NCBI GenBank assembly: GCA_019096155.1
Contig: JAHCVI010000001.1
Coordinates: 10,974,001-11,038,000, forward strand
Direction of reading: 5' to 3'
Origin: Staphylotrichum longicolle
Lineage: Eukaryota > Ascomycota > Sordariomycetes > Sordariales > Chaetomiaceae
DNA: 64,000 bases
Position numbers and translations under genes: made by a program. The notes under the pieces are model-generated. The model did not search any database and had not been told where the DNA came from. It saw only the letters and a list, made by a program, of their open reading frames with translations. Each line of letters starts with the position of its first letter. Position 1 is the first letter of the stretch. Shown here piece after piece: positions 55,001 through 64,000 of the stretch.

Positions 55001-56683
55001 AGGGAGTCGTTGAACGAGGTGATGATGACATAGTGAGTCTCGTTCCAGCGGGGATTGGCGTTCTCCTTGATGACCTTGGTCTGCGCAAGCGGCTGTCTCT
55101 TGTTCAGGGAGACCACAGCATAGGGATCGGGCGTGCCGGAGAACTTGTCGGTGTTCTTGAGTCCTTGGGCGCCATGCAGGGTGATGGCAATCACACCGAT
55201 GGCCTGGTCCACGGGCGTGCCGGCGAGCATCTTGGCGACTTCGATCGGGAAGACATTGGGCGCGTACATCATCGGAGCCAGAGTGCCGTGAATCTGCTCC
55301 ATGATGAAGCTCTCGAGACCCGGGATGAAGTTGATGTCAAAGCCGAATGTCTCACCTCCAAGCGGCTTGCAGACATAGTCAATAGTGGGCCGCTCCAAGA
55401 ACGACATCTCGATCTTCTCGACGTGCGGGAAGGGTATCTGCAGCTTGATCTTGAGGCGCATCAGGCCGGTGAAAGCCATGTCCTCGACGATGACATCCAG
55501 GCCTTTGCTCACCATGGCCTTGCCGATTCTGATCTCCAGAATGACCTTGGGATTGATCTTGTTCTTCAACTGGCGAGCCGTCATATCGGCCGTGTCGTTG
55601 GGAGTGAAGCTGAACATCCAGTCCATGATGACAATGTCGTCCTCGGCCTTGGGGTATGTCTTGACGTGCTCCATCCGTGGCGGCTTTGAGCCGAGTGTGA
55701 AGGTCTTGAGCTTCAGGCTGTCCAAGAAAGCGGGTGTGGCGGAGCTCAGGACCTGGTCGACCGAGTTGATGACGGTCTGGGCGAGGACGGGTTGGTAGAT
55801 GGGCCAGAACTTGACCAAGAAGGAGTTGATCCACTCGACCGACTCGTTGTCCGTCTCGAGCTTCTTGAGAGCCATCTCGCGCGTGATGTCGTCCCGAAAG
55901 TTACGGCGCACCCGTCGAAGCGAAGTGCGGTAATAGGTCGAGCAGATGGCCATGACGATGAAAACCCAAGCGAGCCCACCGCCAAGGACCGCGACGAGCC
56001 ATGAGGCAAGACAGGCGAAAGCAATAACGGCCGCGTTGTGGTACCAGTCTGTGTGACATGGCTGTCAGCCTCCACGCAAGCCCCGCTTCAAAGACATGAT
56101 TCAGGGAGGGCAGCTCACCTCCAAAGAACTGCTCAGACAGTTGGGATTCTACCCATGTCGTATGGTCCAGCATGCTGTCCCCTTCGTGGGCGGACTCGGT
56201 GGGCCAGCCAAACTTGGGCTCCCAGCCCGTCTTGCCCCAGTCGGGGCCCTCCTCCGCAACGGTCTGCCCGTTCGCGAGCGTCTTCCCATCTTCACCTTTT
56301 CGGACTTCGATGGCGCCGGCTTTGGAGGGTGGTGGGAGGTCGACATCAGCCTTCGTACCGTCGTCGATGTCCGTCACAATAGCCACGCCTTTGTGTTTGG
56401 TGGGGAAGCCCTGTGGAATTGCCTATCCAAAGTCAACATCTGTAAGTAGCCAACGAGGGGCGGGGAGTGGCGGAGGCGGGCCGGAACATACAGCTCTGGC
56501 CTGAGCTCTCTTCTCTTCCGGGCTGGCATCGGGGTCGAAGGTGAACGCTGTTACGCCAGCTTCTCTGCTGTCCTCGACAATCTTGCGCTGGGCATCGTCT
56601 GCGGTTACATTGCTGCTGGAGTCGCGGGCGGCTTCGATAGCGCCCTGCTGTTTGAGCTCGTTGGCGGCTTGCGCAGTCGCCAT
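52018..56683 (-). CDS. tricalbin, ER-plasma membrane tether with SMP and multiple C2 domains
   Basis: Four exons (56683-56492, 56422-56119, 56048-53356, 53295-52018) encode 1488 residues. The start is MATAQAANELKQQGAIEAAR; an upstream in-frame ATG at 56719 is less likely. A hairpin-type membrane segment (AAVIAFACLASWLVAVLGGG) begins near residue 171, followed by an SMP lipid-transfer domain (about 220-420; DNESVEWINSFLVKFWPIYQ, LVKFWPIYQPVLAQTVINSV). At least four C2 domains follow: GVIAITLHGAQGLKNTDKFS, ILRFTVEQAKELDGSKSMVG, VLRVHFKYARQLRNVEALGK, and in exon 4 LRVDVLDAQDLPSADSNGKS. A Lys/Glu-rich linker separates the third from later C2-like repeats. Tricalbins hold cortical ER to the plasma membrane and move lipids in a calcium-dependent way. 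All junctions keep frame. The last residues are DGTPS, with the stop lying in a duplicated ELMO fragment. Confidence 0.95.
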
Positions 56684-58877
56684 CTTGCAGAGCAATCCAC
56701 GCTGCTCCTGCAGCTGCAATTATTCTGTGGTCTCTCAATTGGTTCGACGGCAATGCTGGCAGCACTCTGGCGAGGTCCGTTGCCAACAGCAATCGGGGTT
56801 GGAACGGCACAGCTTTGGGGGTGGCCGGAACAAGGCCTCTAGCGCTGGAGCTCCGTTCAGGGCGGCGGATGCGGCACACAGGCCACCGGATCGACACACT
56901 CGAATGCCGAACAGGAATGCAGACGACGCAAACGGCTCCCCGCGGGAAACGGAGGCTGGAGCACCACAGCTGGGTACGAACAAAGTTGTAGAAAAAAGGG
57001 GAGGGAGAAGGGAGCGCAGGAGATCATCGACTGATGGGCAAAGACTTGAGGAACGGAGAGTTGCCCGTATGCTGTCTTGGCACGGGCAACCCCCCCAGCA
57101 GCAAAAACCAGGTCCGCTGGGATAGCGATCAGCCAGATCGCACGCTACGTCAGAAAGGGCCTGGAGCAGGGCGGGGGGGTTGCAGCTGCGCTGTTGGGGC
57201 ACAGCCAGAATTGTGCGTCGGCTCAGAGCCTAAGCCCAAGCGGGCACCTTCAAGACACCGCTGGCGTTTGCACGTTTCTCAAAGTGGCTGGTGTTTCGCG
57301 AATCCCGCCTCTCTCTGCTGTGCAAAGAAATCGCGCCAGCTGAACAGCGCATGCTCCAGCATGGGGAACCCCGTTGAAATCAGAGCAATTTCACCCTTGG
57401 CCAGCTGTCATTACCCACCGAGGCGCAAGAAGACATTGCGTAACCTTGGCGGGGCTGGTCCCCCAATTCGGAGAGCTCGTGTTCTTGCGTGCCATGAGCA
57501 CTCAAAAGTCGTACCTACTGCGGCTGTTATGGCATCTTTGCTTCTCGGCTGGTACCGCAGGCTGATCTTGACACGGTTGTCCAGCAGGAGCGACGGCAGA
57601 GCGGCCATCTTTGATGAGGTGCATCCTTGAATTGCATCATGGTTGAAGCGGGAAGCCAAGAGCTCCAGGGTGAGCTTGCCAGGCAAGCCAGGGTATTGAT
57701 CCCTGCGAGAATCTCGGCACCAGGCGGCCGGTCCGGCTCCCTATTCGGTTTCCAGAAGCCAGATTGCGCTTGATTGAGCTACGGGCCTTTTCGGCAACCT
57801 GCATGTCTCAAGAAACTGCGAGCCTGTCGGGCGCACAGCGGTGAGGTCGGCTCGGTCGGGTGTGGTGCGAGCGACTGAAGCTGAAGAGGATCTGGGCTAA
57901 CCAGCCTCTTGTGGCGAGCTCTCCGCTTGACCATCACCCAACTGAGGGCGGCCTCACGTCTGCGGCGCCTGATCCGCCGAGTGTTGAGCTCGTCGCAATT
58001 TACCACCACGTGAGGTTGTGGAGCTCAAGATGGACCCAATTGCTACCCCGATCTCCCAATGCTACCCTGGCGGTCGTTGGGGAATTGGAAACCACCAGCC
58101 TGTGTCAAGGAGAGATCGGTTCCTTCTTGGGCTTCGTGGCTTGTTGAGTAGCTTCGTCGGATGCCAGCATTCGGGTAATCGGCGTTGCGATAGGCTGCCG
58201 CTGCGCAGTAACTAGAATTGGTAGTTTCTCGGCAGCGAGGGGAAACAGCATGTCTTACTTGGTACAGTTGGCAGAGCTCAGGGACCGAAAGCGACGGGGT
58301 CACTGGTACATACCCTCGGCGGCCCCATTCAATGGCGAGCATCTGTGGGACATGGCTTCCCATCCGAGTTTGATGGATTTTGTGGATGTGGGACGCTATG
58401 AAAGACGGTGGGCCGGGCTGGGATGCCGTTTGAAGTACTGTGTAGAGAATTTGAATCGGGTGTGCAGCGGGATTCGGGGGTCCGGAAACGGACAATCGAG
58501 AAGCACATGCACTCTCCTAGGTTTCCGTTGTCTCCTCGCTCTCTCTGGTGGGGGGGAGGAGTTTCTGGAAGCTTCAGCCACACAGAAACTCAGCCTTGAC
58601 TTGTCGGAAACCTAGCCTTGCAGCCCAGCCAATCGAAGATTAATCAGCCACCTGTGGCGATGACCAGGCCATTTTCTTGCGAGTTCCGTCCCGCGACGCC
58701 AATTCAATCGCGATCGCGACTGAACTTCTCAACCACCTCATCCATCGGCCACAACCCGCCGCCCGAACCGCAACCACACATCCAGCGAAGACCTCATCAT
58801 CACCACTCCCCTCATCGCCGATACCGTCGATACCCTTAGACCAACCGACCTTTGGGAAAAGAACAAAGCCGCCCAAA
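56684..58877. other. 2.2-kb divergent intergenic region
   Basis: Between the starts of tricalbin (-) and U2AF35 (+). No recognisable frame, RNA gene or repeat. The last 200 bp before U2AF35 form a CA/CC-rich leader. Confidence 0.5.
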
Positions 58878-59504
58878 ATGGCCAACTTCCTCGCCTCCAT
58901 CTTCGGCACTGAGCAGGACAAGGTCAACTGCTCCTTCTACTACAAGATCGGCGCCTGCCGCCACGGCGACCGCTGCAGCAGGAAACACGTCAAGCCCTCG
59001 TACTCGCAGACCATCCTCATGCCCAACCTGTACCAGAACCCCGCCTTCGACCCCAAGAACCACATGAACCCGTCGCAGCTGCAGAACCACTTCGACGCCT
59101 TCTACGAGGACATCTGGTGCGAGATGTGCAAGTACGGCGAGGTCGAGGAGCTCGTCGTCTGCGACAACAACAACGACCACCTGATCGGCAACGTCTACGC
59201 CCGCTTCAAGTACGAGGACAGCGCCCAAAAGGCCTGCGACGACCTCAACAGCCGCTGGTACGCCGCCCGCCCCATCTACTGCGAGCTGAGCCCCGTCACC
59301 GACTTCCGCGAGGCCTGCTGCCGCCTCAATAGCGGAGAGGGCTGCGTCCGGGGCGGCTTCTGCAACTTCATCCACCGCAAGAACCCGAGCCCGGAGCTGG
59401 ACAGGGAGCTCGAGCTGTCGACCAAGAAGTGGCTGAAGACGAGGCCACGGTCGCGCAGCCCGACGAGGTCGCCTAGCCCCGAGCCTACAAGGAGGCGGTA
59501 TTAG
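58878..59504 (+). CDS. splicing factor U2AF small subunit (U2AF35/U2AF1)
   Basis: Single exon, 208 residues. It is the partner of U2AF65 and reads the AG at the 3' splice site during early spliceosome assembly in the nucleus. Domains in order: CCCH finger 1 (NCSFYYKIGACRHGDRCSRK), a U2AF-homology RRM (about 45-145; LQNHFDAFYEDIWCEMCKYG, NNNDHLIGNVYARFKYEDSA), CCCH finger 2 (CCRLNSGEGCVRGGFCNFIH), and a short RS tail (RPRSRSPTRSPSPEPTRRRY). All zinc ligands are present. The chosen ATG opens MANFLASIFGTEQDKV, the invariant family start; the frame stays open upstream to 58677 but that sequence resembles a leader. The lack of introns in a splicing gene within an intron-rich window is mildly unusual. 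Confidence 0.97.
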   Translation: MANFLASIFGTEQDKVNCSFYYKIGACRHGDRCSRKHVKPSYSQTILMPNLYQNPAFDPKNHMNPSQLQNHFDAFYEDIWCEMCKYGEVEELVVCDNNNDHLIGNVYARFKYEDSAQKACDDLNSRWYAARPIYCELSPVTDFREACCRLNSGEGCVRGGFCNFIHRKNPSPELDRELELSTKKWLKTRPRSRSPTRSPSPEPTRRRY

Positions 59505-60033
59505 AGATTTTAAAAGAGAAAAGATGGAGGATTTGGCGAAAGAAGAACTTGCCAATCGCCAAGGGTTCAAGTGGCAGATGAATGGTTGAGGAACGATATG
59601 GCACAACGATTTTTGTTTGCCTCATGTATTGTTTGACATGGAGCAGATCAAGCAGATCAAAAAGCTGGCAAGGGCTTGCGAATGGAGTTCCGGCGTTAGG
59701 ATGGGCTAGGCACAAGATGATCTATCTTGCTTGTCGTTCTGTGGTCTGTATCTTAAACTTGGGGCAATTGTCATCAGCGCGGAGTGTGGCCTATAATCCA
59801 CAATTTTGATTCAGAGTCACAGACATGGTCCGCGACGAACTAGTACGGAGTACCAAATACCACTTTTGCATAGGAATATACCTACCGTACCGACACAGAT
59901 CCAGATAACTTTGAATAAACACAATGTAGATTCCAGAGGGTATCTCGTGCTACCAACGCAGGATACACAGTCCTAAAGTGCATGCTTCGATCCCTCGCTC
60001 CCCGCTCCGGCCGTTACTTCCTCCAACCCCTCC
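59505..60033. other. convergent 3' intergenic region
   Basis: Between the stops of U2AF35 and the 1144-residue protein. Contains the fifth copy of the 10-mer (59844-59853). Confidence 0.55.
59844..59853. repeat. recurring 10-mer, copy 5 (reverse orientation, GTACGGAGTA)
   Basis: Intergenic copy in the convergent region downstream of U2AF35. Confidence 0.5.
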
Positions 60034-63000
60034 TCATGTGATCCCTTTGATCTTGGGTAACCGTGAGCCCTTGACGGGCGCCGGGAGGCAAGCGATAAGC
60101 TTGTCGCGTTCTGGTTCGCTCAGTTAGTCACCCGTCCTCTCCAGCCCTCAGAAAGAACGCAAAATGTACTCACCCGCCTCACTGTCAAACAATATCGAGA
60201 TGTCGTCATGCTCTCCCGGCAGCTCCGGCAGGTCCAGACACAGAAACGCCGCGTCCGCCGCCTGCTGTGCGCCGTCCGCATCGGGCGCGAGCACCCTGGG
60301 CAGCGGGAACTTGGCGTCGTCGATCTTGAGCCCCGCCTTTGCGCCCCTGCCGAACGACTCAAAGACGTCGGTGCCCTTGAGGTGGAACCCCATGCACTGC
60401 CCGTGGCTAAAATCCTCAAAGAAGGCCAGCAGCTGGGCCACGCCGTCGTGCTGCACCACTTGGATCCGCGTCGCGCCCGCCTCCCATTTCTTGTGGATCG
60501 GCACCACCATGCGGCGGCGCGAGATGGCGAATGCCGAGGCGACGCCGTCGAACAGGACCTTGAAGCCCGTGATGGCGGTTTCGAACGCGTGAAGATCGCC
60601 CAGCGTGGGGAACATGAAGGTGCGGATGGTGGCTGTCTGCTTGAGGCCTTCTAGGGCCTGGACCAGACCGTCAGAGACGGCCCGAGAAGAGTTGGCTTCG
60701 TTGACGGCAAGAGTGATGTCCGACTGGGGCTGGCGGAACACCATCAGGCAGCTGGGGTTCTGGACGTCCAGGCGGAGCTTGAGTTCGCCTGGCGCGACGT
60801 TGATGCGGTCTGTGAGCGTGCCGTCCTTGTGTTCATAGACGACACGCAGTCTGTCGGCGAGGACGCACGATGACTTGTCGCCGTCATTATCGTAGTTGAT
60901 GATTCTGACCTTGTTCCATGCCAATGTGGAGAGGACTTGCAAACCCTTGTCACGGGCGTCGCCATAGTTCTCCGAGAACCAAACTCCTTGGATGGGGCAC
61001 TCGCCAACAACGCTTTCGCCACGGTCTAGGGCAGTACCAATCAGCAGGCTGTGCATTCGTACCCGCTCAGTCTCGTCCGCAAACGACAACACCATGTTCC
61101 CTTTGAATCGGCCATTGTCGAATTTGAGGGAGAGGGCAGGTTCGTTATTCTCGCTGCGCAAGAACCCAAACTGAATGGGTGTCTGAGGTGAGTAGGTCTG
61201 GTTCACACCGCTCAACGTTTTGGTCCTTGGGCCAGTAACAACCGCGATTCGGTATCCCTTGTGATACGTTCGGGGGCCTGTCGCCGCCCCTTCCCTAAAG
61301 AGACGCTCGAACAGGGCAAGCTCGCAGTTGGGCGTAGACTCCTTCGGGAACTGCCTCGCCTGTGGGTCGTTGTCAAAGTACTGGAACGCCCTCAAGGATG
61401 ACCTGAATATGCAGTTCTCATCCTGCCTCGCGTAGAGGCTCGAGTGCACCTTGGCGCTGAACTCGTACATGCTCCGCAGAGTCGTGTAGGCCTGCTGTGT
61501 GCACTGCACAAGGAGCATAAAACCACGAGGCAACCTCACCTCGAAGTTGAAGTTCTCTGGGTGCCACCGCACATCCTCCCAGACGGGGCCACTGTTCTTG
61601 TTCCCAGAGATCCGAAGCTGCACCGCCCCGTTTTGGCTGGCGAGGATGAAGAACATGTCTGGGTGCGTCTGGGGTCTGACGGTGGATAGAAAACACGGGA
61701 GATAGAGTCGTTGCGAGTCCCTCCCTTGCTCCATCAAGAACACGTCAACCTGAAAGCGGGCGAAACAGAACGTGGTCGCCGAGTCGCCTAATGGCAGGGA
61801 CTCGAGTACCGACATCCCAGACGTGGCGTGGCTTTGGGCAAGAGCAGAGTTCGAGCCACAAAGCAGAGATTTGATGTCTTGAGACAGAGGCGGGTATTCA
61901 AGCCAGATGGTTCGGTCCACTGTCTGAGGCAGAAACGCTTCTTCAGGCGGCAAAAAGCCGTTTCGCTTCATGGACACGGCCAGTTTACGAAGCCCAGAAA
62001 CCAGCGTTGACCGGACATTTTCGGCCTCCATGTCAACCGGGCTACGTCCGCTGCCAATGACTTCGGGCATTGCTTCCTCCAAAAGCCAGTAGCCCTTTGC
62101 CAGGTCGGCGTATGCCTGCTGCTTCGTCATTTCGTTTTTTCTCTGCGATTCGGGTGTGGAGGGACGATCCCGGATCGAGACCTCCAAGGCCGTCCGCCCC
62201 GTCAGAAACCACCAGAGGGCAGCCCGTGCAAGATCGTATGGCGTGGTCGTGAGCAAGGTCCGCACGCTCTCAGCGTGGAGACGGAAGAGCTCAAACAAGT
62301 GGCGTGTGCGTGTCACAAACGCATTGAGAGCATCGTCCGAGGCAGCGGCCACGACATCATGGAAGCTAGTGGCTCCCTGCTGTGAGACAGGCGAGGCGTA
62401 GTCCTTGTCCGAGACCTTGCTCCCCTGCCGTGAATACGCGAAGGGGCGTTGGAAACTTGAAGCTGCAGAGTACACGGTGGAGGGGCTATTGTCTAACGTA
62501 TGGGTCCTTTTCAGCCTCTCGGGGGAGTTGGAGTACTGGCTCGTCGGAGTATATGCACTCTGAGAAGGTGGAGGGTCTCGTGGTTCTGGTGGAGGTGGCG
62601 GCGGGATCTGAGGCAACTGTGGTCTCTGGTGGTGGGGCGCTTTGGGTGGAATCGGGGGAGGTTTGGCGGCTTGGATCGATGAATGAAGCTGTGGGAGCTG
62701 CGCCGAGTCGGGGGAGGCGGTGACGGGCGATTCCGTCTCCCGCTCGGGCGATGGTGGAGAGAGATCCCGGCGCTCAGGTCGTGCGGGGTGGTCTCCTGAG
62801 GCTGACCGTACGGCATTTGCAAAAGCCCGTCCTTCAGCCTCCCGCATTTGTGCCTGCTGTATTTCGATAACCGATCTCCGTCGCTCGTCATGGGAAGTCG
62901 GCGGCGTTTCCAGACGCCGGCTACCAATGTTCGGCCCGGGTGATCGCCTCGGCTCCGGGGCATCCAAGCCGGCAGGGAGACCCGTCTGTGTGCGCCGCAG

Positions 63001-63531
63001 TCCTGGGCTGAACTGTGGTTCCCTCGGCGGCCTGTCTCCGAATGGGTTTTGAGAGCTGTCCCCAAAATTGGCAGGCCGGCCGGGGGGGACGGCGGGGCTG
63101 GGTTGGGGTCTCTGTTTCTTCCTCCTCGATATCTCGATGGTTGGAATCTCACACTCGTCACCGCCTTCTCCGATGACTTCTGGGTATGTGTCCGCGAAGC
63201 TGACGGGCAGCCCCTTCTTTGCCCGCTTTGGCGGATCGCGCGGCCGGACAACGTACTCTTGTGGTTGGGGCTCGCTGGTGGCGCTGACGTTGAGGGCATT
63301 GGGGTATCGGGTGGCCGTCTTGGTGTCAATCTTGGCGAGGACCGGCGGAGCGGCATGGGCGACTTGCAACTTGTCGGTGGATCCGTGCAAGAAATCGTTC
63401 AGGTCGCCCTCGTCGCGTGTCGACTTTCTCTCCCGGTCGCGGCCAAAGAGCTTGCCCATGATGCGGCCCCTCCTCGTCGAAGAGCGGCCATCGTCATGCA
63501 CACCGAGGGCGGGGGGCTCGTTCTCCGTCAT
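60034..63531 (-). CDS. 1144-residue protein, disordered N-terminus and large globular C-terminus, function unknown
   Basis: Two exons: 63531-60174 and 60110-60034. The 63-nt intron (GTGAGT donor, CTAAC branch point, CCAG acceptor) replaces a premature stop with the tail ERDKLIACLPAPVKGSRLPK. The first 400 residues are disordered, Pro/Ser/Arg-rich, with a basic start (GKLFGRDRERKSTRDEGDLN) and poly-Pro blocks (QLPQIPPPPPPEPRDPPPSQ) that could bind SH3 or WW domains. From about 410 the sequence is globular and helical (FVTRTRHLFELFRLHAESVR, LARAALWWFLTGRTALEVSI), then beta-rich (FSAKVHSSLYARQDENCIF, FKGNMVLSFADETERVRMHS), perhaps with PH-like folds. I do not recognise it by name. A second possible start is M25, just before the basic segment. 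The composition suggests a cortical or signalling scaffold; this is inference. Confidence 0.82.
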
Positions 63532-64000
63532 TTCGCTCGGTCGTGGGTGCTATCGAGAGGCCAGGCTCTTCATGGGCTTTTCTGGCGTCTCGACGCCAAC
63601 GGCGCGGGAGGGCGAGCGGTGGATTCGAGGTGGTGGCCGGGACGGAAAGGGAAAGGAAGCATGTGCTCGCCGCTGGTGTGCGCCCGGCAGCCCAACAATT
63701 GACGGGAGAGCTGCCAAATAGGCCCGTTGCTGTCGGGCCCCGAGTGTCGCATGTGACCCGGCTGATTGAGACAGGGAAGACCGGGTCGGTGAGCCGAGAT
63801 GAGGGCGCGAGGTCGCCGCTAAAGTGGAACGAATGGTGGGAAGGAGAGAGCGCGAGAGCGTCAACTGGAAACTGGAACGAGTGCACTGCCGGGCAGCGAG
63901 TGGGCAGGCGAGGCAGGGCAGCAGGTGGTCGTGTTCGGCGGGGCAAGGCAAGCAAAGCGAGGGATCGACTTCCTAAACAGGGTTCGAAGCGCCGTGTCCT
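63532..64000. other. upstream region of the 1144-residue protein gene
   Basis: Promoter and leader of the last gene, running to the window edge. No feature supported. Confidence 0.55.

Noticed and set aside
1..64000. Secondary-metabolite cluster, transposon, CRISPR array or defence island
   Set aside because: No polyketide synthase, peptide synthetase, terpene cyclase, transposase, reverse transcriptase or repeat-spacer array was seen; the gene content is housekeeping.

Overview
The window is nuclear DNA from a filamentous ascomycete. The genes are separated by 0.15-3 kb. Most introns are short (about 40-100 nt), start with GTNNGT-type donors and contain CTAAC/CTGAC branch points. Coding DNA is GC-rich at third positions, and that is why long open frames run antisense to many real genes. 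Several proteins look like Pezizomycotina types: a long-leader NAD kinase, a Ctr-type copper transporter with a His/Met-rich N-terminus, a homeodomain factor with the WFQNRRQNDRRKSRP signature, and a tricalbin. Sordariomycetes, perhaps Sordariales/Chaetomiaceae, is the best guess, but that placement is inferred from overall character, not from a marker gene.

Layout, left to right: the 5' end of a PWI-domain splicing protein (-); a Ser/Pro-rich coiled-coil protein (-); an FAH-family acylpyruvase (+); 3-hydroxyanthranilate 3,4-dioxygenase (-); a Ctr copper transporter (+); a Pcd1-like CoA-diphosphatase Nudix hydrolase (-); a large low-complexity coiled-coil protein (-); an ERD1-like EXS membrane protein (-); peroxin PEX10 (+); a LYAR-type zinc-finger nucleolar protein (-); a BEM46-like alpha/beta hydrolase (+); an NF-X1/FAP1 zinc-finger protein (-); a Pro/Ser-rich unknown (+); a PP2A activator (PTPA/RRD) (-); exosome subunit RRP46 (+); NAD kinase (+); a homeodomain protein (-); a possible 43-residue gene (-); a GRF zinc-finger protein (-); an ELMO/CED-12 protein (-); a DHCR24-like FAD reductase (-); an uncharacterised polytopic membrane protein (+); a tricalbin (-); the U2AF small subunit (+); and a 1144-residue unknown (-).

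These are mostly housekeeping and membrane or RNA-processing genes with no shared pathway. I see no biosynthetic cluster, transposon, CRISPR array, rRNA or convincing tRNA. Several neighbours are divergently transcribed from shared upstream regions: HAAO/CTR, EXS/PEX10, PTPA/RRP46, DHCR24-like/membrane protein and tricalbin/U2AF35.

The most striking property is technical or evolutionary. Six conserved genes (PEX10, BEM46, NF-X1, GRF, DHCR24-like, membrane protein), and apparently a seventh (the low-complexity gene), need one to three frame changes to read through, nearly all explicable by one missing or extra base in GC-rich sequence. With those changes allowed, each of the six has a length divisible by three and ends at a sensible stop. 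That pattern points to base-level sequence errors more than to seven independent pseudogenes, and any automated annotation here should be distrusted at those points. Two other structures stand out. A 34-bp piece of the ELMO gene recurs exactly at the stop codon of the tricalbin gene, and a 10-bp motif (TACTCCGTAC) occurs five times, mostly between genes.
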